Source: Stereum hirsutum FP-91666 SS1
Taxonomy: Eukaryota; Basidiomycota; Agaricomycetes; Russulales; Stereaceae
NCBI RefSeq assembly: GCF_000264905.1
Contig: NW_006763140.1
Span: 1,312,702 to 1,376,701, forward strand
Length of the DNA stretch: 64,000 nt
Direction: 5' to 3'
Part shown: piece by piece, positions 1 to 11,468 of the stretch
Layout of the letters: each line of letters opens with the position of its first letter
Position numbering within the stretch: position 1 is the stretch's first letter
Position numbers and translations under genes: made by a program
Notes under the pieces: generated by a model
What the model was told of the DNA's origin: nothing
The model's database searches: none
What the model saw: only the letters and a program-made list of their open reading frames with translations

Positions 1-66
1 TATCCTCTTGTCCCCAAACACCAACCATAGACACCCATTTCCTTCTATTTAGCAATCGGCGTCATC

Positions 67-375
67 ATGTCCACCATCTCGAATATCCGACGTCAAATCC
101 GACTGATACTCACCGCACCCAACACTGACCTGAGAAGCATCACCACCGAACGCGTCCTCACGCTGCTCGTACAGCAGCACGGCATGCCGCAAACTTGGGT
201 GTACGAGAAAGAGAAGATTATCGACGACCTGCTCTGGGAGATCCTCTTCGAGGTCTTGAGTGAGAAGGAGGAGGTCGAGCAATCGAGTATGGAAGAGCTG
301 TTGTCTGCCCTTGCTGGAGCTCAGCTGGCTTCCAAAACCGAGAACGCTGACACTGTGAAAGGAACAAGGCATTGA
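67..375 (+). CDS. Small DEK_C-like domain protein (no SWIB domain)
   Basis: Intronless frame of 102 residues. Residues about 5-65 resemble the N-terminal DEK_C-type helical domain of the SWIB protein encoded at 12297-13300: IRRQIRLILTAPNTDL here against LEPKIRAILTAPGTDL there, followed by a similar helix pair. DEK_C domains are small DNA/chromatin-binding helical bundles. The protein ends soon after the domain with an acidic stretch and the helix MEELLSALAGAQLA, which is matched by MDTLASALSGIALA at the end of the protein at 16493-17113. There is no SWIB domain. The start ATG is the first in frame, and only 66 bases of upstream sequence are visible. The domain relation is seen by eye; a chromatin role is inferred from the family. 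It could also be a truncated copy of the SWIB gene. Confidence 0.65.
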   Translation: MSTISNIRRQIRLILTAPNTDLRSITTERVLTLLVQQHGMPQTWVYEKEKIIDDLLWEILFEVLSEKEEVEQSSMEELLSALAGAQLASKTENADTVKGTRH

Positions 376-3300
376 CGTCTGTGCTTTCCCGTCCTCGGTT
401 GTAATTCCGCAAGTGGCCACACCAGTGGCCACGGTAGTGTCGAGGTCAAGACTAGGGTCAAGAGCTAGGAGAAGACAAATTGAAGGTCAGTGCGCTCGTC
501 CAGGTTCCAAAGCTTTCGAGAGGTCAAAGCTGAAACGGCATACTTTTATGCCTTGAGGGGTGCGGTGCGGACTTTTCAAACCACAACTATGACAATCGGA
601 ACGGGAGTTTAGCTAGGGTGCTGATATGGCGAACTGGGACAATATCTGCACACTATTAGACGTTCGTTCGGTTCAACTGAACTACGATAGACTTTCACTG
701 GGACATATGCGACCTCAATCTTGAACATAATAGATAGATATTGTATGCATTTACTGTGAAGGCCACGTCGAAATAAGCTCGGATACAAATCGGATTACTT
801 GGGCCCTATTTGTTCTTCAAGTCGCTTGAGGCGGATTGTTCCTTTTCGCCCTCCGTTATACTCGAGAAATTCGAGAATTCCTATCGTTACGCATGGAGTT
901 TATATTACATCACGGCCTGCTCGTGGGGGAATGACGTTCGTGAACACCGATATTGATAAGAGAGCACCATGGACGACCTGCATCCAAAGCTTCGAACCGA
1001 GAATTGTATAACGCACCACACTCCGTGAAGATGCCCCTTGTCGATATCACGATCAATAAACATCGTACCGCAGGATATACTCCGGAAGTGAATACGTCCC
1101 GTAGATGATCCGTCGTATCTCTCCCCATGCCGAGGATAATGTCAGTTTGTCGAGAAGGAGGAACTATTCGTGATAAGAAGCGTTTGGAGAGGTCAGAAAC
1201 GGTGGAGTACGGAGGGATAAATATGGGTTGAATGATGAGGACAGGGATAGCACATCTATGTAAAGATACCGTCGGGATGAAGACGAAGCTCCCGACGTAA
1301 GGTTTTGCCTCCCGTGCGTATGGGGTAAGTGACCTTCGAGCGAGCAGCTCGGGAGGTACTGGGTGTCGGACTTGGACCAGAGGATGGGAAAGCTTCGGAG
1401 GGAAAGTAGGGGGAAACTGTATCATGAGGGCGGTTTAGGATCCCATCGACTAACGACCAAGGATGGCGAGAACAGGCTAGAGATATAGAATCGTCGTCTA
1501 GGCTTGAAAGCAGGTTATTAGAGCGGGGCCAAGGAACGAACTTGTGATTCAAGCGCTACTAGCGTTGTGGAGGGTTGAGTCCCATCCATTTAGAATGAGT
1601 TGAGAGTTGCCTCGGGTAAGTGTCTGTCGAAAGTATGCCGGGCTTGCGATATTCTCGTGGGCGTGAATTCGGTGAAGCGCTTCTTGAGCTACAAATGTAA
1701 ACGTATAATACTGGGATAGCTACAATATGTCATCCCGACATCACAACAATGTACAGGCTTCGAATGACGCACCTTTTGTTCGTAGAGATGCTACTTCGTC
1801 GAACGCACCACTATCTCCGAAACAGAAAGTAAGGAAAACGCAACGGGTTATCGACGGATTATCTTGACTTCGCGTGTAGAAGCATATCTCTCCGGGACGA
1901 GAGACGAAGATGGAAGGTAGCGCTTGGTGACCGAGGGGTAAATTGTGATTAAATTATGATGAAGATAGCGCGCTTTTGCGGATGCCTCGGATGTGAGCTA
2001 TCCTGAGACAAGGCTCCGTCCCCAATCCGGGAAAATCTGGGGAAAGGCTGGGGAGGGGTTTGGGTGGCGCAAGGAGTATGGGAAAGCTTCGGGAGGCGTT
2101 GACCACGGGGACGTACAGTAGCTCCCATCGACAATTCGTTCGGGACGTAGTCGTCGACCGTCGACGTCGAGAGCAGGCCAGAGAATCGAGAGGTCGCCTA
2201 GAATCACGCAATGAGGTAGGATGCGTACGCAGCCAGTCCTCTTCGGCCCAGCTAAGACTAAATTAGATCTGTGGTTCGAGCGCTACCAATATGACGGGGT
2301 TAAAAATCCCAGGACCATTAACGGTTACCACCACCAAGGGAGGTCCGACAATCTCGTGGGCATGCAGGTGTGCGCAAAAAATCCAGAAATATATTTTAAG
2401 GAACGGTCAAAAGAGATACAGAGGCCAAGTGCAATGGAAAGGTGACGAGCGTCCGAGATGGAGGCCTTGCCCAGATGAAGCATTGTGACCTAAACCAAGA
2501 TCATTAGGCCATCCAGACGTGGCTCTTTTGGAGCTTGCATAGTCAGCCTCGCTCCGGGATGGAGCAGAAAAGTTCAAATGTTAGAATGTTTACTGACCAG
2601 CTAAAGGGTTCGTCGAAGACGGCTTAATGGCTTCGTGAAGGTTTGCTTGAGGTTTGGTTTGGGTTTGGTGGAAGAATGACAGGGAACCGCCCGCTCGGAC
2701 GCGGCCCGGGCGACGCCACGCGAGAATCCTCCGGATCCGTTTTAGCAGTCTTGAACGATCAACCAAACGACCATCCCATTTTTTGCTATCCTTGTCTCCT
2801 CAATGTTCTGTTTATTCTTCGGCCTCCAATGTGCTCCGTTTTGGGTATCGACTTGAACTAGTTGATATCTCTCGGGTGGTTCGGGGAGCTTTTCAACGTC
2901 ACGGCTTTCTCGGGGAGCATTATACTGACGCGCTCGATGACTGCATCTGTTGTTCGAGCGGACTGAGCGTATCGGGATGGAACGTGGCGGAGGAATTGCG
3001 GGCATTATACTGGAAATAATGAAAAATACTCTCCCCTGGCAACTTTACTAGGCACGGTGCGCAACCGAGGGACGCGGCCCAGATAGATATCTCGGAGGCG
3101 ATGAGAAAGTCGGCGAGCGTACTCTCACGCAAGGAGACAGGCTTGGAGACATACGAGAGACTGTTGGCTCTTTGCCCGATCGACTTCCACGGACGATCCT
3201 CAAATAGCGACTCTGCGATGCGTTCACTCCAATTCTCCTTATTTTCTCACCCCGGCTGGCGGGTGTGGCGTACCCCCCGGAACATCGCATCCTCTTCGGT

Positions 3301-3400
3301 CACTCTTTTAAACTCTCTCGGCCTTTCTCTGGAATCTCCCCCCTTCTTTTCCGTGTCTCTAGCCCGCCAGTGCACCGCAGACAGACGTCTGCTTTCCTCT
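376..3400. other. Stretch without a supported gene
   Basis: Several open frames of 60-170 codons occur on both strands, but none shows a domain, consistent codon-like composition or plausible splice continuity. The last 150 bases before the next gene (about 3420-3576) are rich in C and T, as expected for a fungal promoter or 5' leader. Confidence 0.5.
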
Positions 3401-3576
3401 CTTCGCTCTCTCCGTTGATCGATTTGCAAGCGGTGACATAGACCACCACCCGCTCGCTCCCTATTTTACCCCTTCTCTCCGTCCACCCGTGCTTCAAAGC
3501 CCCCCACATTCGATTGCGACTCTTAATTTCCCCGCCTCCCTTTCTTCCGTCTATTTCACGCCATTTTATCGCCGCC

Positions 3577-5679
3577 ATGACGCACCCAAAGTTCGTCGAT
3601 GATCCCGAGAAGGGCACAGTGGACATTGTCCTCCCCACCGAGCCCAAGCCCACCCATGTCGCCATTAACGCCCGCCTCACCGTCGTGAACGACATCAATG
3701 AGAAGACTGTCACCGAGGTCAGCTTGCTCCCGCCTGTGCCACCACAGAAGATAGAGAGAAAACCGCCACAGAAGAAGCGAGCACCGTTCAAAGTACGAGC
3801 AGCGCTTTGGTTCAACACTTATCGGTAGGTCACCGTCTCCATATATTTTATTGTCGAGGAACATACTCATATTACTCACAGTAAATTCTTTGCCTTCGTC
3901 ACGTCACTAAACCTTGTTGGTCTCGTCCTCGCCTCCACCGGCGTCTGGCAATATCCACGACGTTATACTGGTGCCTTCGTGCTCGGTAACCTCCTCTTCG
4001 CCATCCTCATGTGAAATGAGCTTTTCGGACGTGTTCTTTATCTCATCGTAAACTCCCTCTTCGCAAAGGTACGTGTGCTCCATTCCAAATCATGTTATTC
4101 ACACTCATTCGCTTTCGGATAGGACCGCACGCCACTATGGTTCCGGCTAGGGTGCACATCCGCCCTGCAACATTTAGGTGGCATCCACTCAGGCTGCGCC
4201 ACTTCTGGTTTCGCATGGCTCATCTTCCGCGTCGTCCTGATCTTCATCGACCACAAGGACGTCCACAACTCCATCCTCATCACTGGAGTTATCACCAACT
4301 TGGCTGTCTCCATCAGTATCGCGAGTGCCTTCCCGTGGGTCAGGAATACGCATCATAACGTCTTCGAGCGCCACCATCGATTCATCGGTTGGGTCGGTCT
4401 TCTTTCTAGTATGTTACTTTTACTACGCTTCGGCTGAATTTGATAATGAACTGACACTTTGACGATGCTGTAGCTTGGATATTCGTTGTATTGGGCGACT
4501 CATACGACCTTGACACGCACACGTGGAACCCGAGCGGCCGTGTTCTCCGACAGCAAGACTTCTGGTTCGCCTTCGGTATGACAGTCTTGTGAGTCGAACT
4601 TCTTCTAAGATCTTTCTAAGGGCCATACTGATGACACCTCTCTAGTATCATGATCCCTTGGTTTACTGTACGCGAGGTTGCTGTCGATATCGAAGTCGTG
4701 AGTCTGCGTCAGCGCGTCGCACAATCTTTCATTTATTCTTATGCATGTGTTTTCAGCCGTCACCAAAGGTCGCTATCCTTCGCTTCGAGCGCGGTATGCA
4801 ACAAGGCCTTCTTGCCCGTATATCGCGTTCGTCCATCATGGAGTACCATGCTTTTGGCATCATATCGTACGTCCTGAGTCATCTCTGTTGACGTGGTTTA
4901 TACACACCATAACTAATATAAATGTCCCGGAAACCAACAGCGAAGGTCGTCACGCAAAGTACCACTACCTAATCTGTGGTGTTCAAGGGGACTTCACCCG
5001 CAGCCTCGTCACCAACCCCCCAACACACGTCTGGACCCGTCAACTCAAATTCCCCGGCGTCTCAAATACCTCAAAGCTCTACAAACGCGGGATCAGAGTA
5101 TGCACCGGTACCGGTCTCGGCGCCGCCCTCTCAACATGTCTGCAGAGCAAAGACTGGTATCTCATCTGGATCGGCTCAGAACAAGAAAAGACGTTCGGGC
5201 CTACGATCTCTGGGCTGATCAAGAAGGGTATCGAGCCAGAACGGATGACTCTCTGGGACTCGAAACAGAGGGGCGGGAGACCAGATGTGATGAAGCTTGT
5301 GAAGGACGCGTATAAGAGTTTCAATGCCGAGGTCGTTTTCATCACGTCGAACTACCAGGGCAATGCAGACCTTATGGAGGGATGTAAGCAGGCGGGCATA
5401 CCAGCTTTCGTACGTCTTGTTTCCTCCTTTTTTCCTCTCCTTTTCTTCTTTCTCTTTTTGCTTCACCGCGACGAGGGAAATAGCTTCATATGTGCTATTC
5501 TTCCGGCCATGTTTGCTTTCCCTCCCTCCATCTCCTCCCAAGCTTCACACTCCATTCTTCCCATATTCCACTACTCCGCACCCTCTTTCTGTTCGCCGTT
5601 GGAGTGCGATATCTGGTGGGACCGTGTACTAATTCTCATTCGGCCATCGGTCTCCCAGGGTACACTATGGGACTTCTAG
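3577..5679 (+). pseudogene. TmpA-like membrane oxidoreductase gene with an in-frame TGA
   Basis: Eight exons joined by good GT-AG introns read as a polytopic membrane protein with a C-terminal NAD(P)-binding half. Visible pieces are a cytosolic N-terminus (about 80 residues), hydrophobic segments (SLNLVGLVLASTGVW; GNLLFAILM), the segment GCTSALQHLGGIHSGCATSG, and a reductase-like core with CTGTGLGAALS. The last exon (5659-5679) encodes the end GTLWDF. The layout fits the fungal TmpA-type membrane flavoprotein family, known from asexual development in Aspergillus; that assignment is from memory of the family. The reading frame is broken once, at 4012-4014, where ATG TGA AAT replaces what is probably ATG CGA AAT. 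No intron can remove it. Everything downstream is well kept, so this is a recent null allele, a sequence error or a readthrough site. The start has a strong context (gccgccATG). Confidence 0.72.
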
Positions 5680-7637
5680 GTTCCCATTTTTTCTGGCCTC
5701 TCGCTGTGCACGTTGCTTGGGTATCATTCGGGCGCGATTGGGATGGGGTGTGGGGTTATATTTCACCAGCGTGTGTTTGTTTTTATTATCGATTTGCGAT
5801 CTTTACCTACGTCCTCCATTTGTTCTTGTTCTTAAGTCTGATAGGCTAAGAATCGACTGCTCGCCAGCGCTCACTCTTCCGCTATTCATTGTTTTGCTGC
5901 ACTTCTACCCCGATTTATTTTCCTGGCGAGTTGTCGAGTAAATCGTGTGTCCATATGTATGCATCGATTTTCATACGTACATCACACCCAGCAGTACGCA
6001 GTGAGTGTGTCGGCCCCCACTCACACAGTCCACAGCCTACGGCCAGTCTTTCCACTCACTCGGACTCATCCTGAGCGCGCACTCTCTCGCCCGCCTCCAA
6101 TAATCACATCTCGCGAGCTGGGTATCAGTTATCCCATCTCATTCTCGAGCTTGGAGCTTCAGATCTTGAGAGCAAGCTCTCACGCAGACCCCCGACGATG
6201 CGGGTCACGCCCACGGATGTAAAACGCCGGACGGTGAGTGGAAGGTAAATATGCGGAGGTGGGATTTGTGCGGGTCTTGTTCCCATGATGAAGGAGCGTA
6301 CCGCTTCGCTGTGTTTTGTGGCTGGTGTATGGTGATACCGAGCCAGAGGATCTTCTGGAGAGGAGAAAATGAGGATGCCAGCCGTAGAAGGACCGATGAG
6401 GAGCCGGCTTGAAGGAGGAGGAAACTCACATGATGAACTCGTTTGGGGTTTAGTGTTTGGGTTAGATTAGTAGCTTGGGCCGGCGGTCGGTCGTCACTGA
6501 GCAAACGAATATAGGATATATTCCGAGACTTGGCCGATGGTAAGCTCGCGTGCTATGCGTAGTAGGAGTAGTTCGAGCTGAGTGTTGGTGCTGCGTATTG
6601 AAAAATGACTTACTCCTGCTCTCGCTGCTCCCAAAATGTGGGGCACGTTCAACGGGACCGTTGAATGTTGGACGAGTTCAAGCACTGTAAAGCGCCGTTA
6701 AAAAAATTAAAGCACGGTTTCTGTGATACGCTATCGCCCTGGCAGAGTAGAACGGTATGCGGCTTTTAAACGCTGCGCCACATTGCGCCACACTTTCCAA
6801 ACCCGCGCTTTCATCGTGGATGCCCTAAGAGACTCTGAACCCTGTGCTCGTTAGCTCCCATCTTCACTTCCGTGTATCCAAGCAAGTCAAAGTACAAGGA
6901 GAGGGATAGGGCGGGTGAAAGGCGGTTTTGCAAACCATATGTGGTGAGTTGAACTCCACTACGACTTCAACACCTAAACAGCGGTAAGTGAAACACGCGA
7001 GCAATGCGCCTGTATTCGTGTCAATGCCTCAGATTAGCGCAAGTGGTGATGCCTTTCAGAGTTTGGGAGCCGGGAGATTAAGGTGTTCGTGAGCCTCAAG
7101 GAGCTAGTTAAAGCTGAGGTAGTGTAGCGTGGCGAGATGGACTGCTCGTGGACAAGGACGAAAATGTGCGATGAGAACAGTGCAGCGGTACCGAGTCGAT
7201 GCTTGAGAAAGAGGCATGCATGAAAGTATTAGGGCGGTCCGGCGAGTGTGCACGCCGGGGATCGGTGTGGAGGTTGGTAGTCCTGTATTTTGGGCTTTGG
7301 TTGTGTTGAAAAGATTGGTCGAGTCGGGGATACTTGGCCACTTTGTGAAAAGCTGGGTAGGCGATGGTTAAAAAGAGTGTATGCGATTGGGTGAATTGTA
7401 AGAGTCTAGGTGGGGTCGCGATTATAGACTCGACCGACCACACGAAATCGACATGACTCGCGCCGTGAACCTCGTTAACTGAGGAAACAGTAGAATACAC
7501 GGATCGAAAGCCACAAGTGAGTATGGAGAATTACGATCCCCATTCGGATTGACCATGGGCCTAAATATCGTGCTGAAGAGAGCAGTGTCGGTTGTTCCAT
7601 GACCGACAGACCGATGAGTTGGAGTAAGAGGTGGAGA
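5680..7637. other. Intergenic stretch, nothing recognised
   Basis: This lies between the 3' ends of two convergent genes. Open frames are short and overlap on both strands without domain signal. No RNA gene or clear repeat was seen. Confidence 0.45.
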
Positions 7638-8910
7638 TCAAGGCCGTCGAAGCATGGGCGCAGCAGCCTCAGGCGCAAGGAATAGGTTCTCCTTGTACCA
7701 TTTCAGCTCTATAGAGCATGTTACCAACCACGTCAAGGATAGATCCGTCAGCGGGTCGCTCATGCGCACAGACGAAGTCAAGGTTGGATGAACGAACCTC
7801 GTATTGAGGCCTTGATATCATCGAGGGCGCTGCGGAGGATAGTCACAAGGGTTGGGGTCAGGTCTGGTTGTTGTGCTTTTACTACGTTGAGGCAAGGGAA
7901 TGAGAGCGTACCGGTGTGAGGATTGCTCTCCCCATTGCTCTTGAGGGATGAATTTTGTGGGGTACCATCGTCTGTGTAGTTCCTACGATGATGCAATCAG
8001 ATTATGTTCGGCACGAGGAAGAATAGGCGGGTCATACCTTGATTGAGGAGACATCTATTCGAAGTTCAATCTCCATAAGCCAAACTATTTTATTTTATCG
8101 GACCCGAAGCTGCTCACCAACTATACTGAATGTGAGACGAATGGGCCATATTGCGTGTCATGTCTTAGGAACGGGTGCAGAAGAACGGGCAGAGGAATGT
8201 AAGCACCGATAATGAAGCCAGTCTACTAGTTCTGGCATTTCGCGAGCTAGGAATGCTCTGTCTGCATGCACGGAGTTGCCAGCGAGGACACCTACGCGCT
8301 GGTCCGGAATCCATGACTTGATGTAGTGGAGGACGGAATCTCGTACGACGTCTAACGTGAAGGGGGAAGCGAGGCATTTCTCGGTCAGTCCTGACTGGAG
8401 AAGGCAGTACGTGAGTTGCAATGCGTCAATCCTGAGGGCAAAAAGGAACTTACAAAACCATGTTGTTTGATGCACCACTCGTTCATGCTGTATCGCTGCA
8501 TATGTCAGTATGTTTATAGGTATACTATACGGTATTACATACTTGTCCATGACAGCCCGGTCTTTCTTGATCACGAACTCTACGCCATCGTCGACGATGT
8601 CGAGTTCACCGTTGGTGATCAGCACCTATTCAATACAACAAACGCACGCAGTCAGTATCTTAGTTGAGCACAGGCAGAGAAAGAAGCGCACCGCAATCTC
8701 GAGGATAGTATCGGTTTGGTAGTCCAACCCAGTCATCTCACAGTCTATCCAGACAAGTGGGCCACAGTTGACGTCGAGAGGCTTGGTCTTCTTTGACATG
8801 TTTCCTGTCATGATGTTGTAATGTCTGTGTTGGAGATAATTCTGACTTGGTCGTGTGCGGAGAGAGCTGCATATTCTGCGAGAAGGCCCAGAGAGTAAAG
8901 GCCTAAACAT
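7638..8910 (-). CDS. REX2: Oligoribonuclease (DEDDh 3'-5' exonuclease), mitochondrial/cytosolic
   Basis: Degrades nanoRNAs of 2-5 nt left by RNA decay, mainly in mitochondria (REXO2/Rex2/Orn family). Nine exons give 240 residues: 8910-8692, 8625-8543, 8487-8454, 8394-8207, 8125-8118, 8054-8038, 7982-7912, 7829-7798 and 7708-7638. Catalytic motifs are visible: WIDCEMTGLD (first Asp and Glu), GNSVHADRAFL (Asp), and HYRIVDVSSIKEL (His and last Asp), then RRWYP and a C-terminal ALDDIKASIRELKWY. The His-to-Asp motif forms only if the 8-nt exon TATAGTTG is used. The first 33 residues are Arg/Ser-rich without acidic residues, as in a mitochondrial presequence. A second Met in MTGNMSKKT could start a cytosolic form. 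The length matches the family with a presequence added. Confidence 0.95.
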
Positions 8911-10139
8911 AGAGTTGTTTCGGTTCTTTCGGAACGTGAAGGGAGGAGAAAGGAAGAATTGAAGCCGACGCCGTAGCGTAGTAAAACCTAGAGGGCTACG
9001 ATATGGCTGCTAGTGGACTACAGTCGACGTAGCCTGGCAAACGTAGTGTTGCTGGACAAGAATGGTACAAACGTCAGTGGACGCCACAGCGCTTACCTAA
9101 TTTGCCCCCGCAATTTCCAGTCGCGGTCGTCGCATGCAGAACGCATTTCTCTCTCAACCACCACCACTCCTAGCTCTCTCTCCCTTTGCTCGCCCTGATA
9201 GTTTATCAAAACACCTGAATCGCCCTAATCCTTCTGTAGCTCCGTTCTTCTAATCTATTTTTTTGTCCCAATCTTTCTGGCATCAAGGGAAGCTCACTGT
9301 GGCCCCTCACGCTCGCGGTCAGTTCATGCAGATGCATGTGGGGTTGATGAGGACAAAGTGTACTGAGTGCTGCAGATGCATAGGAGATTTGGCTCAGGTG
9401 TGTTTTACCCCAACTCTTCTTCAATCCCCATATACTCTACAGGTTGGTCTCGGCCGCATCTTCTCGTTCGCAAAGCCCCATGGGTCGGCCCAGATGTGGC
9501 CCATAGCGTACCTTTGCGCTGCCGCTCCTCTTCAACGATGCACAGAAGCAGGCCTTTTACGCATTCAACTGTTCTTAGCGACGTGATACCCTTGATATGA
9601 CGTCCTTCCGATGCACCTGTATTTCACCGGGTATAGCACCTTCTCGATTGAGCCTGATTGTCCGATTCTTCTCCTTGACTTCCCACTTCTGTCCTTACTC
9701 GCTACAAGCCACTGACGCGTCTTTGCTACAGACACCTACATCATCAAAGTATCCAAGCTCAAACACTGCCAGCCCTATAACACCATCACCCACCGTATAC
9801 TGCTCATCCAGTGAGTGGGACGGGGAAACCTCCATGGGTCTAGTGTCTCAGGTTCGTCGCAATCTTCCGCATTCACTCTTGTTTCATAGTCCGGCAGATC
9901 TGTGATGTAGTCGGTGAGCGGGAGGGAGGGAGGGATGGGTCGTTTTTGCGGGACGAACGTGTATCGGTAGTGAGCCGCCAGTGGTAAAAGTGTTGCTGCC
10001 AAGTGGCACTGTCCGGTTGTCGGGTCCTGTTGTCCTGCTGTTGTTGTATTCGTGCAGACTCCAATATAATGCAGCTTTCGGTCACTACACTCCTCGTACT
10101 CATACTCATCTTCTCTTGTTTTCGTAGCAATCGTCTCCA
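8911..10139. other. Divergent intergenic region
   Basis: This holds the promoters of the oligoribonuclease gene (-) and of the SAP/ankyrin-like gene (+). Open frames around 9263-9905 show no domain or splice logic and I do not call them. Confidence 0.45.
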
Positions 10140-11468
10140 ATGAGCACGAAATCGAATGGTCAATCATCCTCATGTATTGTGCCAGGCTCATCTGCCGAGC
10201 TCATACATAACGCTTACCGACGTCTCACCTACGAGCAACTACGTCTGTTCTGCTCTATCAGGTCGCTATCGTCTACTGGCTCGGATATAGATCTTGCCTC
10301 GCGCCTCGCGGACCACGATCTCAACCTCTACGGTATCACCACCCCATCCCCTTCACCGTCCGCGACCGAGTATAGTCAGGCCAACGGCGCACACGCACCC
10401 TCAGTCATCGAGGCTCCAAAAACATCCAGCCGGCCACGGTTAGGCACTAACGCCTCGACGCACCAGGTCCGACAACGTCGCCTCCCCCCTCTACCTGTCG
10501 AGTTGATGGCCGAAATCATGGATCACATCGGCGACTGGGAGCTCACCAAAGCCGTCGGTCTCCCCACCTCTCTCGAACAACGCCCGCAATACTGGACTCG
10601 AGCCTCGCCGACAGACAACGCCCTCCTCACAGGCTACCTTCCCCTCCTCGTATCCTCCCAACCGTCACTCAACCCACCCACCAGTATCGGAGCACGACTC
10701 ACGATCCGCTTCGCGTATACACATATCCTCACCTACCTCTTCCTCAATCATCGATCGTTATTCCGAAAAATGTACAAACATGACTTGATCCTGCTCGTGG
10801 CGAGCGAGTTCGGAAGGGTAGAGGTGCTAGAGTGGTGGGCCGGGATGCGGAAAGAGTATCCCAACGACTTCGTCGTCTCGGAAATAAAATCCATCAAATA
10901 CGCCATAGACGGAGCTTCCAAAGCGGGACAGGTCGGTTCGTTGGATTGGTGGCTCAAATCGTCGAGTCTGCCGTTCGAGTTCACCGAAGCCGCGCTGGAA
11001 CACGCGTCCGCGAAGAATCAGCTCCACGTCCTGGACTGGTGGAGGTCGCACGCGGAGAATATTCAGCTTAAGGTCGGGAGGGTCATGGACACCGCAAGCG
11101 CGGCGGGGCACGTTTCCGCGTTGCAGTGGTGGGCGCATTCGGGGCTGGATTATACGTATGATAAGCAGGCGATGTATCATGCTAGTTGTCATGGGAGGGT
11201 GGAGGTGCTGGAGTGGTGGTTGAATAGTGGGTTGCAGCTGTTTTATGACCAGGAGGTGTTGGTGGGCGCGACGAGGCATAATAAGCCTGAGTCGTTGGAG
11301 TGGTGGGATCAGAGTCGGTTGAAGGTGCAGTATAAGATGTGCGATATCGAGGAGGCGTTAGAGGATGCGATTGGGGGAGGGGAGAAGGCGAGGGAGTGGT
11401 GGAGGAAAAAGGGGGTGGATTTCAACGCGAATGATAAGGAGTGGACGAAGTTGCAGACGTTGAACTGA
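10140..11468 (+). CDS. SAP-like / F-box-like protein with WW-marked ankyrin-like repeats
   Basis: A single intronless frame of 442 residues. Residues about 25-65 (YRRLTYEQLRLFCSIRSLS, then DLASRLADHDL) look like a SAP DNA-binding helix-loop-helix. Residues about 116-140 (LPPLPVELMAEIMDHIGDW) look like the first helix of an F-box. From about residue 210 to 430 there are at least six repeats of about 33 residues built on A..GRVEVLEWW, GSLDWWLKSS, LHVLDWWRSH, SALQWWAHSG, EVLEWWLNSG and ESLEWWDQS, which are ankyrin-like. Proteins of this kind are common and lineage-expanded in Agaricomycetes; their function is unknown. An adaptor linking a repeat-bound target to SCF ubiquitin ligase is a reasonable inference, but SAP plus F-box is not established here. 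Confidence 0.85.
   Translation: MSTKSNGQSSSCIVPGSSAELIHNAYRRLTYEQLRLFCSIRSLSSTGSDIDLASRLADHDLNLYGITTPSPSPSATEYSQANGAHAPSVIEAPKTSSRPRLGTNASTHQVRQRRLPPLPVELMAEIMDHIGDWELTKAVGLPTSLEQRPQYWTRASPTDNALLTGYLPLLVSSQPSLNPPTSIGARLTIRFAYTHILTYLFLNHRSLFRKMYKHDLILLVASEFGRVEVLEWWAGMRKEYPNDFVVSEIKSIKYAIDGASKAGQVGSLDWWLKSSSLPFEFTEAALEHASAKNQLHVLDWWRSHAENIQLKVGRVMDTASAAGHVSALQWWAHSGLDYTYDKQAMYHASCHGRVEVLEWWLNSGLQLFYDQEVLVGATRHNKPESLEWWDQSRLKVQYKMCDIEEALEDAIGGGEKAREWWRKKGVDFNANDKEWTKLQTLN

Noticed and set aside
2265..2290. B-box-like ggttcgagcgc suggesting a tRNA or SINE
   Set aside because: There is no A box at the right distance, no acceptor stem and no T run downstream.
5100..5315. Overlapping frames inside the TmpA-like exon
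   Set aside because: Shadows of the conserved frame that ends in GTLWDF.
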